A DNA stretch of 64,000 bases, from NCBI GenBank assembly GCA_025463605.1, contig JAODAV010000011.1, positions 112,975 to 176,974 of the forward strand, read 5' to 3'. The stretch is from Rhodoglobus sp. GTDB taxonomy: Bacteria; Actinomycetota; Actinomycetes; Actinomycetales; Microbacteriaceae. Shown piece after piece: positions 1 to 15,000 of the stretch (position 1 is the first letter of the stretch; each line of letters opens with the position of its first letter). The notes under the pieces were generated by a model. It was not told the DNA's origin. It saw nothing but the letters and a program-made list of their open reading frames with translations, and did no database searches. Position numbers and translations under genes: made by a program.

Positions 1-3000
1 CACGATGGCCTGGCCGAGGATCTGGAAACCGAAGCTGAACGGCTGCAGCACGAACGTCTCGGTGAGGTCGGTGCCGCCGGGGCCGACGCCGAGAAGAGTG
101 AGGGTCTCCGTCTTCACCTGGTTGGTCAGGTTGATGCGCAGTTGGGCCGATCCGGTGAGGAAGAGGCCGAACTGCTCGAGAGCCGAGAAGTTGGTCTCGA
201 TGGACGCGACACCCCAGAACTGCGGCACCGGGTACATCGGGTTCGAGGACTCGTCCCCGACGACGAGCACGAACCGGCCGGCAGTAGCGCCGAGGGTGCC
301 GAGACCGTAGACCTCGATCTGGCCGGAGAAGGTGAGGATGAAGACGAGTCGGGCGTAATCGATCTCCAGCACGACCGCACCGTGGATGTGCATCAGTGGC
401 TCGTCGAGGAAGTCTCCCGCCTGCAGCATGACTCCGCCGGACAGCTCGATGAAGAACGACGTGCCCTGCTCGATGAGCCGGAACTTCTGTGTGCCGCCGG
501 CGGCCTGGTTGCCCGCGGTGTCCGCCCATCCGCCGGCGGCGAAGGTCACGGTCACGGTGCCGGCGGTGAGCGCGCTGGCGAGAGTGTAGGAGTACCGCGC
601 AACGCCGTCGGCGAAGTGGACGGCCACGAACGACAGGGCCTCGGTGCCGCCGCCGGAGAACGAGAGGTCGTTTGACCCGAGTGTGGCGACGTCGACCTGG
701 GCGCCGGAGGTCGGCGTGAGGCGCACACCCACCCAGGTGCGGGGCAGGATCGTCGCGGCCGTGACGTTGGCCTCGGCAGTGGCGGCGCCCAGGTGGCTGG
801 CCGCGGCGAAGGGGGTGCCCTGCGTGTTCTGCCAGCTGCCGTCCACGAACGTGATCACGAGGTCCCCGGCGAAATGGCCGGAGAAGAAGTACCGGTACGT
901 GGTGCCGCTCACGAGCATCGCGGAGCCGATCACGACGAGCTGCACGCCGTTCGCGGTGATGGTGATCTCGGCATCCGCGTCGGTGATCGATGCCCGGTTG
1001 ATGGCCTGGCCCGCGAGGGTGCCGAATGTGATGTCCACCCAGCCGCGGCCCGCGAGGTCCTTCACGTCGACGACGGAACCGGCGGTCGGATCCTCGAGCG
1101 AGGCCGTCGGGGCGGTGAGGGTGAAGCTCTCCGTCTCGGCGGAGTTGAGGCGACCACCCAGGTCCGCGAAACGGCCGGCGATGAAGCTGATCGTGTACGC
1201 GCCGACGGCCAGGGTCGAGGTGAAAGCGAAGCGGTAGATGTCGCTCGTGCCCACCCGCACGGGGCCGGCGAGGGCGATGAGGTTGCCCGCGGAATCGCGG
1301 AACTCGATCTCGTCGCCGTTGATCGTGGTGTGGTCGATGCCGTAGCCAGCGGAGCCGCGGAAGCGGATCTCGAGGTACTTGAGTGCGTTGAGCAGGTCGC
1401 GGCCGATGGTGGCGCCCGAGAGGGGCAGGGTTGCCTCGTCGACGGCTGGGGTGCTGGGGTCGTCCCCGGTGCGCACCACGTCGGCCGTGGCGCCGACCAC
1501 CTGGAAGGACTGGGTGAGTGTGGTGCCCGGTGGCGGGCCGCGTGAAGGGGTCACGTCGAACTTGGTGAGGTCGAAGACCACATCCACCCGGCCGGCCGCG
1601 AAGGTTCCATTGAGGAGGTAGCGCCAGGTGTTCCCGCTCAGGTGCACGGCTGCGATGAGCTGGATGCCGCCTGCACCGCTTCCGGTGAGGATGAACTCGT
1701 CGCCGTCGATTGAGCCGGGCACGATCCCGTAGTCGATCCCGCCGGTCGCGACGGGGGGCGTGAACGTGACGTCGAGGTAGGTCATGGTGCGCGTCGTCAG
1801 CGGCTCGACTTGCAGCACGCCGGACTGGGTGCCGCCGGTCGGCTGTGAGCCCGTGTAGGGAGTGGTGCCGTCGAGGTGCGTGTAGGTCCACGCGCCGGCA
1901 GCGCCGAACGTGATGCTCACCTGGTCCCCCGCTTCCAGCGGCGAGGACAGGCCATAGCGCACCCACACGACGCCGTCGACGACGCGCAGGATCGTGGCGG
2001 TGAGCACCGTGATGGTGATCGCCACGCCGTTTCGCAGCACCGTGAGGGTGAACTCCGCGCCGACGTCGAGAAGGGACGCCTGGTTGATGAGCAGGCCGGT
2101 GGGAGCAGTGAACGGCACGTCGATGAAGTCGCGGGCCGGGGCGGCGAATGCGGCGTCCGGGGTCTGCGCGGCGGTGTTCGTGTAGCTCACGGAGGTGGCG
2201 CCCAGGGTGATCGCCGAGCTCGCGGCGGTCGTGTCGTCGCGCTCCACAAGAACCGGGATCAGGAACTCGAGGGCGCCGCTTCCCAGACGGATGGCGCGGG
2301 TGGTGTCGCGAACCACCGTCCATCCAGCCGCCGCCGTGGTGATCGCGAGCGTGCCCAGGCGGTCGATCACGGATGCGGGGTCGACCGCGTAGCCGACGTT
2401 GGTGCTGGCGGGAATGGTGACCACGAGGTCGGTGCTCCAGACGAGGCTGCTGCCCGGGGCGACGACGCTCGCGGCAGCCGGTGTCACGCTCGTCGCGTAC
2501 GACCAGGTGCCCGCGAGACGGGAGAGGGTGACGTTGAAACCGAAGTCGTACTGGCCGGTCAGCCAGAAGCGGAACCGGATCTTCCCGGCGGGAGCGCCGG
2601 TGACCTGCACCGGGGCGCGGGTGGCGTCGAGAACGATGCTGCCCAGGCCTTCGCCCGTGAGTCCGAACTCGGGAGCGAGGTCGAGGATCGACGCGACGTC
2701 GAGAACGGACCCGCCGACAGTGGCGTCGAAATCGACGTCGATGTACGCCGCGGGCGTGATCACTACCGTCTGCCCGGGCTGGGAGCCGGCGGTGACGGTG
2801 CCGCGGTAGCCGAGCGAGCTGGCCGTGAGTGCGGCGGTCAGGGTGCCCGCCGAGCCGAACGCGGTCACGATGACTCCGACGCGGAACTCTCCGGCGGTCT
2901 CGGTGGCCGTGATGGCGACATCCGGGTCGATGGCGACCGTCCAGCCAGAGCCGCCGAACGACAGGCCGGTGAGGCGGTTGATGACCGAGGCGGGGTCCAC

Positions 3001-6000
3001 CGTGAAACCGGCCGGCAGACCGAGCTGGCCCCCGGCGGGGAACATGATCCCGACCGTCGTGCGGATGGGGGCGAGCGGCTGTGCGGGCGGAACATCGGGA
3101 GCGTCGGTCACGGTGACGGCACCGGTAAGGGCGAAAAGGTAGGACCAGCTGCCGGAGAGGAACGTGAGGTTCACCGCTCCCGCGGTGGCGAAGCGGCCGG
3201 TCAGCCAGTAGCGGAACTTCAGCGTCCCGGCCGCGACCCCCGCGGTGATGCGCATCGGGGCCTGCGTGCCATCGACCTGGATGGTACCGAGCCCGGCGCC
3301 GGACAGCTGGAACTCGGGAGTCAGGTCGATGATGGAGGCCGGGTCGATAGTGAAGAGCGTCGGGTTGGTGAAGGTCACGTCGATCCAGGCGCGACCGTTC
3401 AGCACGTTCACATCGACGGAGGCTCCCGGCGTGGGGTTGGTGACGGCGGCCGTCGCTCCGGTCACCGTGAAGGCGAGCGTCGTGGCCGCGCTTCCCGCGC
3501 CGGTGGTGGTGCCCGCATCGGTGGTCAGGTCGGCGTTCTTCGTCGCGCCAGCGGCGAAGCGCAGCTCCCAGCGGCCCATGTCGAGCGCGGCGGTGCCGAT
3601 CGAGTAGCGGAAACGCGTGGTTCCGGTGATCCGCACGGCCATCTCGAGCAAGTCGGCGCCCGCCTCCAGGTCGGCGCGCAGTAGCACGTCCACCCTCGTG
3701 CCGTCGAGCATGTAGTAGGCGCCCGTGGCATCGGTGAGCAGTTCGACGAACTGCATGCCGTCGGCGGTGGTGACGGCCACGATGGGAACGGGCTTGCCCG
3801 TGAGGGTGGTGCGCTGCGTCGTGCCGTACCACAGGGTGAACTCAACGCCGTCGTCGAGGATCGACGCGAAGTCGAGGCTCGCTCCCGCCGGCGGCGTGTA
3901 GGAGACGTCAAGGTACTTGGTCGAGCCGGTGGCACCGTTGACCACGCCCACATCGATGGTGCCGCCGTTGGTGGTGGGGGCACCGAGGTCGATCTGCGGT
4001 GCCGTGCCCGTGGCGATCGGGTCGAGACCTTCGACGACATCGAATGCCACCTCCTGGCCGGAGGAGTTGCGGAACCCCATCTTGAGCTTGCCGTACAACG
4101 TGAGCAGGCGCACCTGGTCCGGGAAGTCCGCGAGGAACAGGACCACGACGGTGCCGCTCGCCACCTTCGAGAGATCCGCGTAGAGACGCCCGCTGATGGA
4201 GAGGTTGTCCGAGGCGAAGTTCAGGGTGCCGACGATGAGGATCTTGCCATCTGTGGAGATCTTGACGGTGACCTGGCCGTTGAACACCGACTGAGACGTG
4301 TAGATCGAGAAGATCTTCGCCGAACCGGTGATCACCATTGGAGCGCTGAACGCGGCCGCAAAGCCACTCTGCCCGGGGTTCTGCGAGATCGTCTTGGCCT
4401 GCAGCGCGACCTGCTGCTGGAGCGAGAGGAGCCACTCGTCGGCGGTCAGGACGGTCGGCAGCTGGAACGCTGAGGAGCGCAGCGCGAGCGGGTCCTCGAT
4501 GGAGGGAAGGGTCTTGAAGAATTCCACGCCGCCGGCGAAGTCGTTGATGCTGAGGCCGGAGACGGGCTCCAGCAGGATGCCGGTCGGCAGGCTCACACTG
4601 AGGTACACCTGCAGGGGGCCGAGTTCGGACAGCCCGAGCCGGATGCCGAAGCCGGCCATGCCCGCGATCGCAATAGTGCCCTGGAGCCCCATGTAGAAGA
4701 CCCTCTGGTGCACCGGGGTGGTGGTGTCGAACACGCCGATGACGGAGTAGTTCGAGTCCAGCTTGAGAATGCCACCGATGAGCGCGGCGGACACCTCGCC
4801 GCCGAACATCGTTCCCTTGACCGTAACCCCCATCGAGTCGATACCGATGATGGGGAACTTGCCTTCGAGCAGCAGCGACGGCTGGATGCGGACGCCCTGG
4901 ATGGATCCGCTGATCTCCAGTCCCGAAAGTCCCGCGATTCCCGTCACGCTCGCGGAGAGGATCAGCACGAAGTCCTCGGGGGCGTTCTCGACATCCGCCC
5001 ACTGGATGCCGATGGAGTCGAGGCGCACTGGCAGGAACGAGGGCCACTTGAAGGACTCACCGGTGGCCGACCCGATCGACAGGAACACGCCGAATCCGGT
5101 CAGCGCCTTGAACGAGCCGTCACCGGTGATCGCGAAGTTGCGGCCCTCGCCGGCGAGCACGATCGAACCGATTGTTACCTTCGCACCCACCGCCTGGAAC
5201 TGCACCATGATCTCGGATCCGGTAGCCCCGGTGTCGAGGCGGAAGTCCCGCGCCGTGAGGGTGATGTAGGTGCCGAGGCGGATCTCGAGGGTATCGACGG
5301 TCAGCTGGAAGGCATCCACCTTGCCGTCCTGGAACGTCAGGGCAATGCGGAACGCCTCGTCGTCGGCGGTGCCATCCGGGCGGCGGTCATCGGCCGCGAT
5401 GCGATCGGTGATAGTTGCGCCGAAGGTCTTGCCGGGGAAGAGCTTCGCGCCCCCCGATGCGATGTAGATGAGGCCGGTGAAGCCCGCGGACGCCGTGCTC
5501 GGCGCACCGGCCGCCGGGAACCGGACCTCGAAGCCGGAAATGCCGACGCGGATGTCGTCGAGTTCGAGGATGCCGCCGAACGTGATCTTCTTGTCGGCTG
5601 TGCCCGGGCTCAGCGTGTTCGCCGGGTCGGTGACGTACGCCGGCGGCAGTCCGTACGCGAGTTCCGCCGTGCCCAGCTTGAAGCCGTTGCCGTAGACCGT
5701 GAGGCCCGGGATGACGCCCACACCGAGCGCCTGGTCGTTGTTGGCGGAGATGTTCGAGGAGGCCGCCGGATCGTATGGCCGCAGCGAGCCGGTGATGCCG
5801 AATGACGGGAAGGTGATCGTCGCGGTGTTGATCCGCACGATCTCCTGGTCGGCGGGGCCCTTCGGGTCGTAATTGACCTTGATGCCCGTCGCCTGCAGGC
5901 GGGCGACGTTCGGGATGTGGGCGTCCAGCGAGGCGACTTGAAGCCCCCACTTGCCGGTGAGCCGGATGTCGACGTCTCCGCCGAGAAGCCCGAACACGTC

Positions 6001-9000
6001 GACCGCGAGCTCGAACGAACCCATGAGGCCGATCAGATCCACGGTCACGCCCGAGCTGGTCTGCGCGCTCGACTGCGCGCCGGTGGTTGGACTGCCGCCG
6101 AAGGCCAGCGAGGCCCTCTGCACGCCGACGGTCACCGAGACGAGCACCTTGCCGTCGGCGAAGCCGAAGCCGCCGAGCCCGACGGTCGGTCCCTGCAGGG
6201 TGAGCGGGCCGAGCGAGATCGGGCCGCCCTCTGTTGCCTCCCCCACAACTCCGGCCGTGACCGCGAGCGTGAGGCTCTGCGCACCGTTGTATGCCGGGGT
6301 CCCCGCGGGGCCGCTAGCGATCCGGTTCGCGATCATGGTGATCGTGACGTTTCCCGAGCCCGTGAAGAGGCCGAGGCTGTTGTTCGGGTTCTTGTCCTTC
6401 AGGAAGTACCGATAGGTGACGGAAGTCGCCGTTGCGGCGATTCCCGAGATGAGCAGCGGCGTTCCTAGGATGACGGGCGCTCCAGTGCCATCCACGGCGA
6501 GGTCGCCGATCAGGCCGGTGAGCCGGAACGGGGCGGTCGGGTTCGACTCGATGATCGACTTGATGATCGGCTGCGCCGTCGCGCCCGTGCCGTCGGGCAC
6601 CGAGGTGTAGGTCACGTCGATGTAGCCCTGTGCGTTGAGCTGGTTCTGGCTCACGCTCGGCACAATGAGCGAGGCCACCGGTCCCGGCTTCTGTCCGGGC
6701 GCCGACGCGACGAAGACGTAGAATCGCTCCTCGTCGCCCACCAGTGGCGTCGTGAGTGTCAGGCCGGCGCCGTGCTTGGCGGTGACGCTGCCAGACAGGA
6801 ACTTCACCGACAGGATCGACGTGCCGGTCAGAGCCGGACCGCTCAGCGTGTACTGCCACGTGTTGGCCTTGCCCGGCACAGCGACGGGGATCGCGCCGAC
6901 GGTCCACGTTCCCGCCGTACCGATAGCCGTTACCTCGAACTCGGCGAAGGTGTCGGTGACCGTCAGGGGGTCGATGACGCCATCGGTGGTGGTGAACGTT
7001 ACCGTGATCGTGGCTGGGGCGCCGCCGATCACGACGCCGTCGCGCAGCGGGGTCGCCAGGTCGGCCGAGACGATGACGGGCAGCGAGGTCGGCGCCGACG
7101 TGGCCGGGGCGCTCGACGGGAAGAGCTGGAAGCTGGTGACCTTGAAGGTGCCGAGCTGGAAGCCCGTGAGCGGGGAGATTGTGAAGGTGGCGAGGCCGGT
7201 GAAGCTCACGATGTTCGTGCCGCCGCTCTTCACCAGCGCGGTCGCGTTCCACAGGGACACGTCGAGCACCCCGCTGGGCGAGCGTGCCAGGCGCAGCGAC
7301 CCGCCCAGGGTCACGACGTCCCCGGCCTGGATGACGACGTCGAGGGCGCTGAAGCTGAAGAGGCCGGCGCCGATGGCGCCCGTCATCCCGCCCATGTCGT
7401 CGAGGGTGAACGAGAGGGTATCGGACGAGTTGACTTGGAACGACACGGTGCCGCTGATGCCGAGCCCGTCGAGGCCGAGGAACGCGAGTGTGCCTGTCGC
7501 ACGCAGGGCCCAGCCGTCGGCGGCGGTAGCGCCCTTCTTGAAGTGCACGGAGGCGTTGCGGATCAGCACGCCGATCGCCGCGGGGTTGAGCGCGCCGTTG
7601 ATCATGGATGGTCCGGAGCCGATGAACAGCTCGAGTCCGCTGCCCTTGAACTCGTTGCCACTGATGGCGAACTGGCCGCCACGGATCTCGAGCACGTCGC
7701 CGAAGTTGAAGTCGAGGTTCTGGATGATGAACTGGAACGAGTCATCCGTGAGGTCGAGCACGATGTCCGTGTCGCCCACGTCGACCGTCGTGTTCACGGC
7801 CACGCCCGTGGTGTTGATCGCGAAGCCCACGCTCGCGTTCGCGGAGAATGCTCCGCTCGAGGTTGCGACCTTGCCGATGAGCATGCCCGCGACCCCGCCG
7901 CTGACGGTCCTGGTGGGAGTGGTGGTGGTGGGGTCGGTCACCGCGTTAGGCGGGAACACCACCAGCGCGCCGGAGGCCCCGGTGAGGCCGGGGTTGCTCG
8001 AGCCGATGTTCTCGCTGCTGTCCACAGTGGCGCCGACGAAGGCGATCCGGGTGATTTGTGAGCCCACAGCGCCAGAGCGGTCGAAGGTGATTCCGTCGAC
8101 ATGGATCGTGATACCGGCCACCACGACGTTCACGTTCGCGGCCATCACGCGCAGGAACGGGCCCTTGGGCAAGGCGAGCACGCGCACATTGGGCTGCAGC
8201 GCGGCCTGGTTGCCGTTGGCGTTCCAGGTCACGCGGTAGCCACCGGCCGTTATCGTCACGCTCACCCGGTTGGTCGCGGCGTCGGCGTCGAGCAGGTTCT
8301 CGATCGCGGCGTCGACCACCGCCACGTCGGCGTCGAACGCGAGGGGCCCGCTGATCTCGCCGGCGTCCAGCGTGCCGTTCTTGTTAGCGTCGATCGCCAG
8401 GGTGAAGGTGCCACCGGGCTGGCTGACGAGGATCCTCTGCACTTCGGCGGTCGAGGCGTTCCCGTCCGTGCTCGTGGTCACCGAGACCCCCGCGAACTGG
8501 AAGACCTCGTTGACGACGACGCCCTGACCGCCGACCAGCAGGGTGTTGAGCTGGAGCGTGAGTTCCGCGTCGATGACGATCGGCAGCCCCACGAGCTGCA
8601 CCGCGCCGGACACCTCGCCGGCCATGCCGTTCGGGGTGATGATGAAGGCGCCTCGCCCGTTCGAGAGCCGCAGCCCGACGTCGTCCGCGGTGCCGACACC
8701 GTTGGCGTCTCCCAGGAACATCCCGACCTCGGTGAAGGCCAGGCGCACGATCTTGGCACCGGCAGCGGTCTTCTTCTGCTCGAAGAAGGCGACGCCGGTC
8801 AGGGTCTGCCCGAGGATTCCGATCTGGGCCGCTTGGCCCAGGAGGCCGACCTGCACGACAAGCGTGTTCTTGGCGAGGGCGAACGTGATCGGTGTGCCGC
8901 CCACGAGGATCTCGCGGCTCAGGTCCCCGGCCGTGTTGTTGATCTGCACGATCACGTCGGCGCTCAGCGTCACGCCCGGCAGCACCGCCGGGTTGAGCGC

Positions 9001-12000
9001 GATGCCGGCGACCAGAGCGCCGGCGATCCCGCCGCGGGTCACGACGATGATGCCGGACGTGATCGTGGCCGTGACGTACGTCTGCGTGCCGTCGCCGAGC
9101 TCGAGCACTACATCCGACAGCGCAACAGTGATCTCGCCGGTCGTGGCGTTCTTCGCGAACGCGAAGTCGCCTGTGAGCCGCTGTCCCATCACCTCGAGCG
9201 TGATGTCGAGGGCCGCCACTGCGATGCCCGGCGCAATCGGAGCGCCGTCGACGGTGCGCGCCGCCGCGAGGGTGTTGATCTGCACCTCGAGCGTGCCGGA
9301 GAAGGTGATGCCCGGGATGAGCAGCTCGACCGTGGCCTCGATCCGGCCTGCGATGCCGCCCGCCGTCGTCGCCGTCTTACCCACGATGTCGAACGCGCCG
9401 GACCCGTTGCTCACTATCACGATGTCGCGGTCGGGCGTGCCGAGCCGCAGGCCGACGTTGGCGAAGCGGATCTTCTGGCTGGTGACGTCGTCGCTCGTGC
9501 CAAGCGCGCCGTCGACACCCAGCGTGGTGGCCTTCTCGTACGAGATGTCGGCGGTGAGCAGCTGGCCCGCGATAGTGAGGCTTAGTGCCGTGACAGTGAC
9601 CTTCAGGTACGGGCCTGCCGGGAGCGAGAGGGTGAGGGTCTCGCCGCCCACCACGAACTCCTCATCGAGCGCGACCGCGATGACCTTGCCACCGACGGTG
9701 CGGCGCACGTTGCTGATGTCCACGCCCACCGTCGCTGTGGCCTGCACGGCAGCGCCCAGTCGGATCGAGGCGGTGGCGCTGATGGACCCGCCGAATCCCT
9801 CGGCCGTCAGTACGAGCAGCGCGGTACCGCCCGAGAGCCGCATGCCCACGTCGTCCGCCAGATCCGCCGCCGTGGTTCCCGGGGTTCCCCCGTCGTCGCC
9901 GACGAACAGCGCGACGTCGGTGGCGGCGATGCGCAGCACCTTCGCGTCGTCGGTGGTACCGGACACGCCATCGGCGCCCGAACTCGAGACCTGCTCGAAC
10001 AGGAACGCGCCCGACAGCGTCTGGCCGAAGAGCGTGAGGTCGCCGGTGATCGACACCCGAAGGAAGCGCCCGGCGGGCAAGTCGAGCACTACCGTGTCAC
10101 CCCCGACGACGAATGTCTGGGTGGCGGCGGTCGGCATGGTGTTGATCTGCAGCCCCACGACGAGGCCGGAACCGAGCGAGAACGGGATGCCGGTGAGGCC
10201 GACGAGGGCGACCGTGCCGCTGACGTCGGCGGCCATGCCGGCGGAGGTGAGCAGCAGTGCACCGGCGCCGCCGGTGAGCCGCAGCCCGACGTCGTCGGCA
10301 TCCCCTGCGCCCTTGGGGTCGCCGAGGAACAGCGAGACGTTCGTCGCGGCGACCTTGACGACGCGGGCCGTGCCGATGCCCGCCTGCTCGAACGTGAAGT
10401 TGCCGCGCAGCTGCTGGCCCGCGATGTCGAGCGCGAGCCCCGTGGCCGCGATCGCGAATTGCGACGTCGCCGTGTTGATCGTGAGCTGCATCGTGGCGGA
10501 GGCGCTGACACTAGGAACGGTCAGTGCGACCGTGCCGGAGATCGTGCCCGACATCCCGGCCGCGGCGAGGGTGAGCGTGCCGGCACCGCCGGTGAGGGTC
10601 AGGATGTCGGCGCCGCCGCTGCCGATCCGAAGGGCGACGTTCGCGAGCACGATCGTCGTCGTGGTGCCGGAGCGCTCGAAAGAGATGTCGCCGGAGAGCG
10701 ACTGACCGGCGATCGAGAGGATGATGCCGGTTCCGCCGACGCGCACGTACGGTCCGGCCGCGAGGGCGAGAGAGACGCTGCGGCCGCCGACCGTCACCGA
10801 CTCCGCAACCTGCACGTTCGTGTTGTTCATCGCCAGGAAGAACGAACCGGCGATCGTAACCCCGTCGGGCACCAGCGCTCCGAGGTTCAGGGTACCCGCG
10901 AGCGACATCGCCATGCCGGCGGGCGTGAGCACGATCAGGCCGTCGACACCGGTCAGGAGCGGAGCATCCGCGCCCAGCGCCACCTGGCCGCCGGTGATGG
11001 CGATGACCGTGCGCTTCACCCCCGCGGCGTTCGTCGCCTGCTGGAACGAGACCGAAGCAGTGAGCGAGATGTCGCCCAGGTCGAGAACGATGTTCTCACC
11101 GACGATGCGGATGTATGGGCCGGCCTCGAGCCGGGTGGCGCCCGCGTCGGCGAGCACGACGGCCTGGGTCGAGCGGTTGATCTCGAACCGGAGCGATGTC
11201 GCGCTGACCGAGAAGGAGCCGCCGAGCGAGATGTTCGCGTCGGTGATTTGCAGCACGCCGGCGAGACCACCGGAGCTGATCTGGAGCGCGCCGCTGAGGT
11301 TCAGGATGCCAATGGGAGCGCCGAAATCCGCCTTCGCCGTAACGGCGATATCCACGATCTTGACTCCGCCGACGGCTCTCTGCGAGAACGTCAGGCCGCC
11401 CTCGGTGAGCACGAATCCGCCGATGTCGAGCGTGATGTCGGTGCCCGTGACCTGGATCGATGACGAAGTCGGGCTGAGGGTCACCGAGAAGTCTCCAGTG
11501 ACTTCCACGCCCGGAAGGGTGACAGCCACGGTGCCGGAAACACTGCCCGCCACGCCCGTGTTGTCGAGCACGAACGAGCCACTGCCGTTCGTCAGCGCGA
11601 CGAACTCGGTGGCACCGTCTCCGAACGCCGCACGGGCGTTGGCGATCGTTATCGCGGTGGTCGCGCCGGCGCCGACGCCGGCCTGCGTGAAGTCGAAGTC
11701 GCCCGAAAGCCGCTGACCGGCGACGACGATGGCGACGTCCGTGCCCTCCACCCGCAGGTAGGGTCCGGTCGGCAGCGCGAGTACCACGGTGGTTCCGTCG
11801 AGCGCGAAGGTGCGGTTGATCTCTGCACCCGAGTTGACGGCCACCGTGAAGGTGCCGCTGAACTGCACCGCATCGGTGGGCAGGACGAACGTGACGGTGC
11901 CACGCACCCGACCCGCGACGCCGGCTGCCGTCATCACGAAGACGGCCTCGCCGTCGGTGAGGCGCACCCCTGCCGTCGACGTACCGAGCGAGAGGGTCAG

Positions 12001-15000
12001 CGCCGAGGCGATCAGCACCGTCGTGCTGGGCGCTGTCGTACCTGCCGGGGCACCAGGTGCGACGGGGCCGCGCACCTGCGAGAAGACGAACACTCCGCTG
12101 AGCGTCTGCCCGGCGACGACGAGCTCCGCCCGAGCGGCAAGCGTGCCTACCTGCACGCGCACCGAACCGGCCGGGAGGAGAACGCCCTGCACCGTGCGAG
12201 AGGTGGTCGACGTGTTCAGCTGCAGGGCCACGGACCCGGTGAGCTCGAAAGCATCACCGGCGTTGAGGGTGAGGGTGGCAGTCAAGACGGTGGCGAGGCC
12301 CGCGGGTGTGAGTTCCAGTTCGCCGCTCGCGATGGATGCCACGGCCACACCGTCACCGAGATTGAGCGTCAGGGGCGTGCCGCCGTCGCGTGCGGATTCT
12401 CCGAACTTGAGCCGCAGCCCCCCGCCCGCGAGGGTCTCGACGGCGAAGGTTCCCGAGAGCTCCTGACCGGCGACGCCGAGGACCAGGTCGCCGATGACGA
12501 GCATGTGCGGGGCTCCCGCGGTGCCCTCGGCGATCGTCACGGCGTCGTCACCGGAGCCGAGCACCTGCTCGGACGTCGTCTCGTTGTAGTAAACCCATGC
12601 GGTGCCCGCGAGGGTGACACCCGGGATGCCGACCAGCGCCACCATGCCGGAGATGGCGACCACGCGGCTCCCGGCGGTGCCCTTGACGAAGCCGTTCACG
12701 CCGGTGAGGTACAGGCCCTTGGCGAACGGGTTGACTGCCCCGCCCTCGACGAACCCTGGCCCCTGGCCGACGAAGACGGTGAGGCCGGAGACCGAGATCT
12801 CGGCGCCGCCGAAGCTGACGCTGCCGATGATCTCCACGAAGTCGCCGAGCTTGATAGCGCCCGACACGGAGACCGCGATGAACGCCGTGCCGCCCGTTGC
12901 CACCTCGGCATCGGTGAAGAGCAGCGGCACCGTCACGCCGCCCACCGTGATGGTCTCGTTCACGGCGATCGCGGTGCCGTTGTAGCGGACGGAGATCGTC
13001 GCGTCGGCGTCGAGGCCGCCACCCGCCACCGCTACCGCGCCCGAGAAGGTGCCGACGATTCCGGCTGACGTCAGCAGGAACGCCCCGACACCGTCGGTGA
13101 TCCCCACCGGGCTCGCCTCACCCTCGGGCGTCAGCGACACCGTCACCTGGCTGAAGGCGATCGTGGTGACGCTCGACGGGGTGCCGCCCGGGACGATGGT
13201 GCGGGTGAGCAGGAAGTTGCCTGAGAAGGCGGGGCCGCCGGTGACGGCGAGCACGCCGTTCGTGATCGCCACGTGCAGGAAAGGCCCGGCGGGCACGTCG
13301 ATCCCGAGATCCGTCCGGCGCACCGCAGCGGTGGTGGTGTTGACCGCGAACTCCACGTCGCCACCGACGGTGAGGCCGGGGAGCGCGAAGATACCGGTGG
13401 TGCTCCCGGAGAAGGAGGCCGCAACACCCTGCGGGCTGATCAGCATGGCCCCGGACCAGGCGTGCGCCGTCGTGATGTTGAGGAAGGTGCCGAACTGGAG
13501 GGTCATGTTGGTGATTGCGAACGTGACCTCGCCGCCCGGTGTGCGCCCGATGAGGATGCGGTCGGCGCCGAACGACTGCCCCGCCACCGCGATGGTGGCG
13601 CCGGTGACCTCGATCTTGAGTCCGGGGTTCAGCTCGACCTCGCCGGGTGCGCCGGCGTCGAGCGTGACCGCGGCCGTGCCCGAGTTGACCTGTACGGAGA
13701 CGTCGCCAGACACGGTGAGCCCCGGCACCGTCACCGCGAGACTTGCGACTACGGAGCCCGCCATCCCTGCTGCGGTCAGCCGGAAGGTGCCGGCGATCTC
13801 GGTGATCCTGACTAGCGGCGATGACGCGGAGCCGAGACCGATGACCCCGTTCGCAACTGTCAGGGTCAAGTCGGCGCCGCTGTGGACGACCTCGACATCG
13901 CCGGCGAGGATCTGGCTGGCGACCGTTATCGCGACGCCCGTGCCAGCAATTCGGAGGTAGCCTCCCACGCCGCCGGGGGGAAGGTTCACGGTCACGGTGC
14001 CGGCACCGACGCGGAGCGTCTCGTTCACAGCGCCGTCGGTCGTGTTGATCTCCAATGCCAGAGCGCCCGCCAGGCTCACGCCGGGTACGCCCGCCAGCGC
14101 GACAGTGCCGGAGACGCGGCCGGCCATGCCCGCGCCCGTGCCGGGCAGCACGAACACGGCCTGACCGCCGGTGAGCGTCAGCCGAGCGCTGCCCGCGACC
14201 AGGGCGAACGTTGCGTTGGCGAGGGCGATGCGAGTCACCGTGCTGTCGTCGGTGCCGCCCACGACTCCATCGGCGCCGTACGAGGTGACTCGCTCGATCG
14301 CGACGTCGGCTCGGATGGACTGGCCGAGCACCGTGAGCACTACTGAAGTGCCCGCGACCCGGAGGTACGGCACGGCGGTGTCGACTTGCAGTTCGAGGTC
14401 GCCGAGCAGTTCGAACGCCCCGCCCGCGACCGCGATGTCCACGGTGAGCGCGCCGGCCACCCCTGCCGAGGTGATCACGAACAGGCCGGTGCCGTTCGAG
14501 GCGGTGAGCGGGCCGAGAGCGAGAGACACCTCGGCCAGACCGAGCCGCACGACGGTGCCGCCTGCCGTCGTCGTGACCTGTTCGAAGGTGACGTCGCCGG
14601 TCAGCGACTGGCCGAACACCGAGATCGTGAGGTTCTCGCCTCCGACACGGAGCAGCCCGGCGGGCAGCGGGTCGGTCCAGCCCGCCACAGACTGCGCCGT
14701 GGCGGTGGTGTTGAACGCCACCGTGATGGTGCCCGCGACGGTGATGTTCGGGATCCCCACCGTGACACCGACGACGATTGCGCCGTAGGAGCCGGTGGAG
14801 GCGAGCACGATCGTCGCGGTGGAGCCGGTGCCGGATCCCGGCTGTGCGAGAGTCACGAGCGCAGTCGCGCCGCCGAGTACGAGTCGGGTGTTGCGCAGGG
14901 TGAGGGTGAGCGTGCCGGCGTCGTCGATGGCCTCGAGGTCGGTGGTGAGCGACTGGTCGGCGATGGTGATCGTGATGTCGTCACCGGCGAGGCGGAGGTA

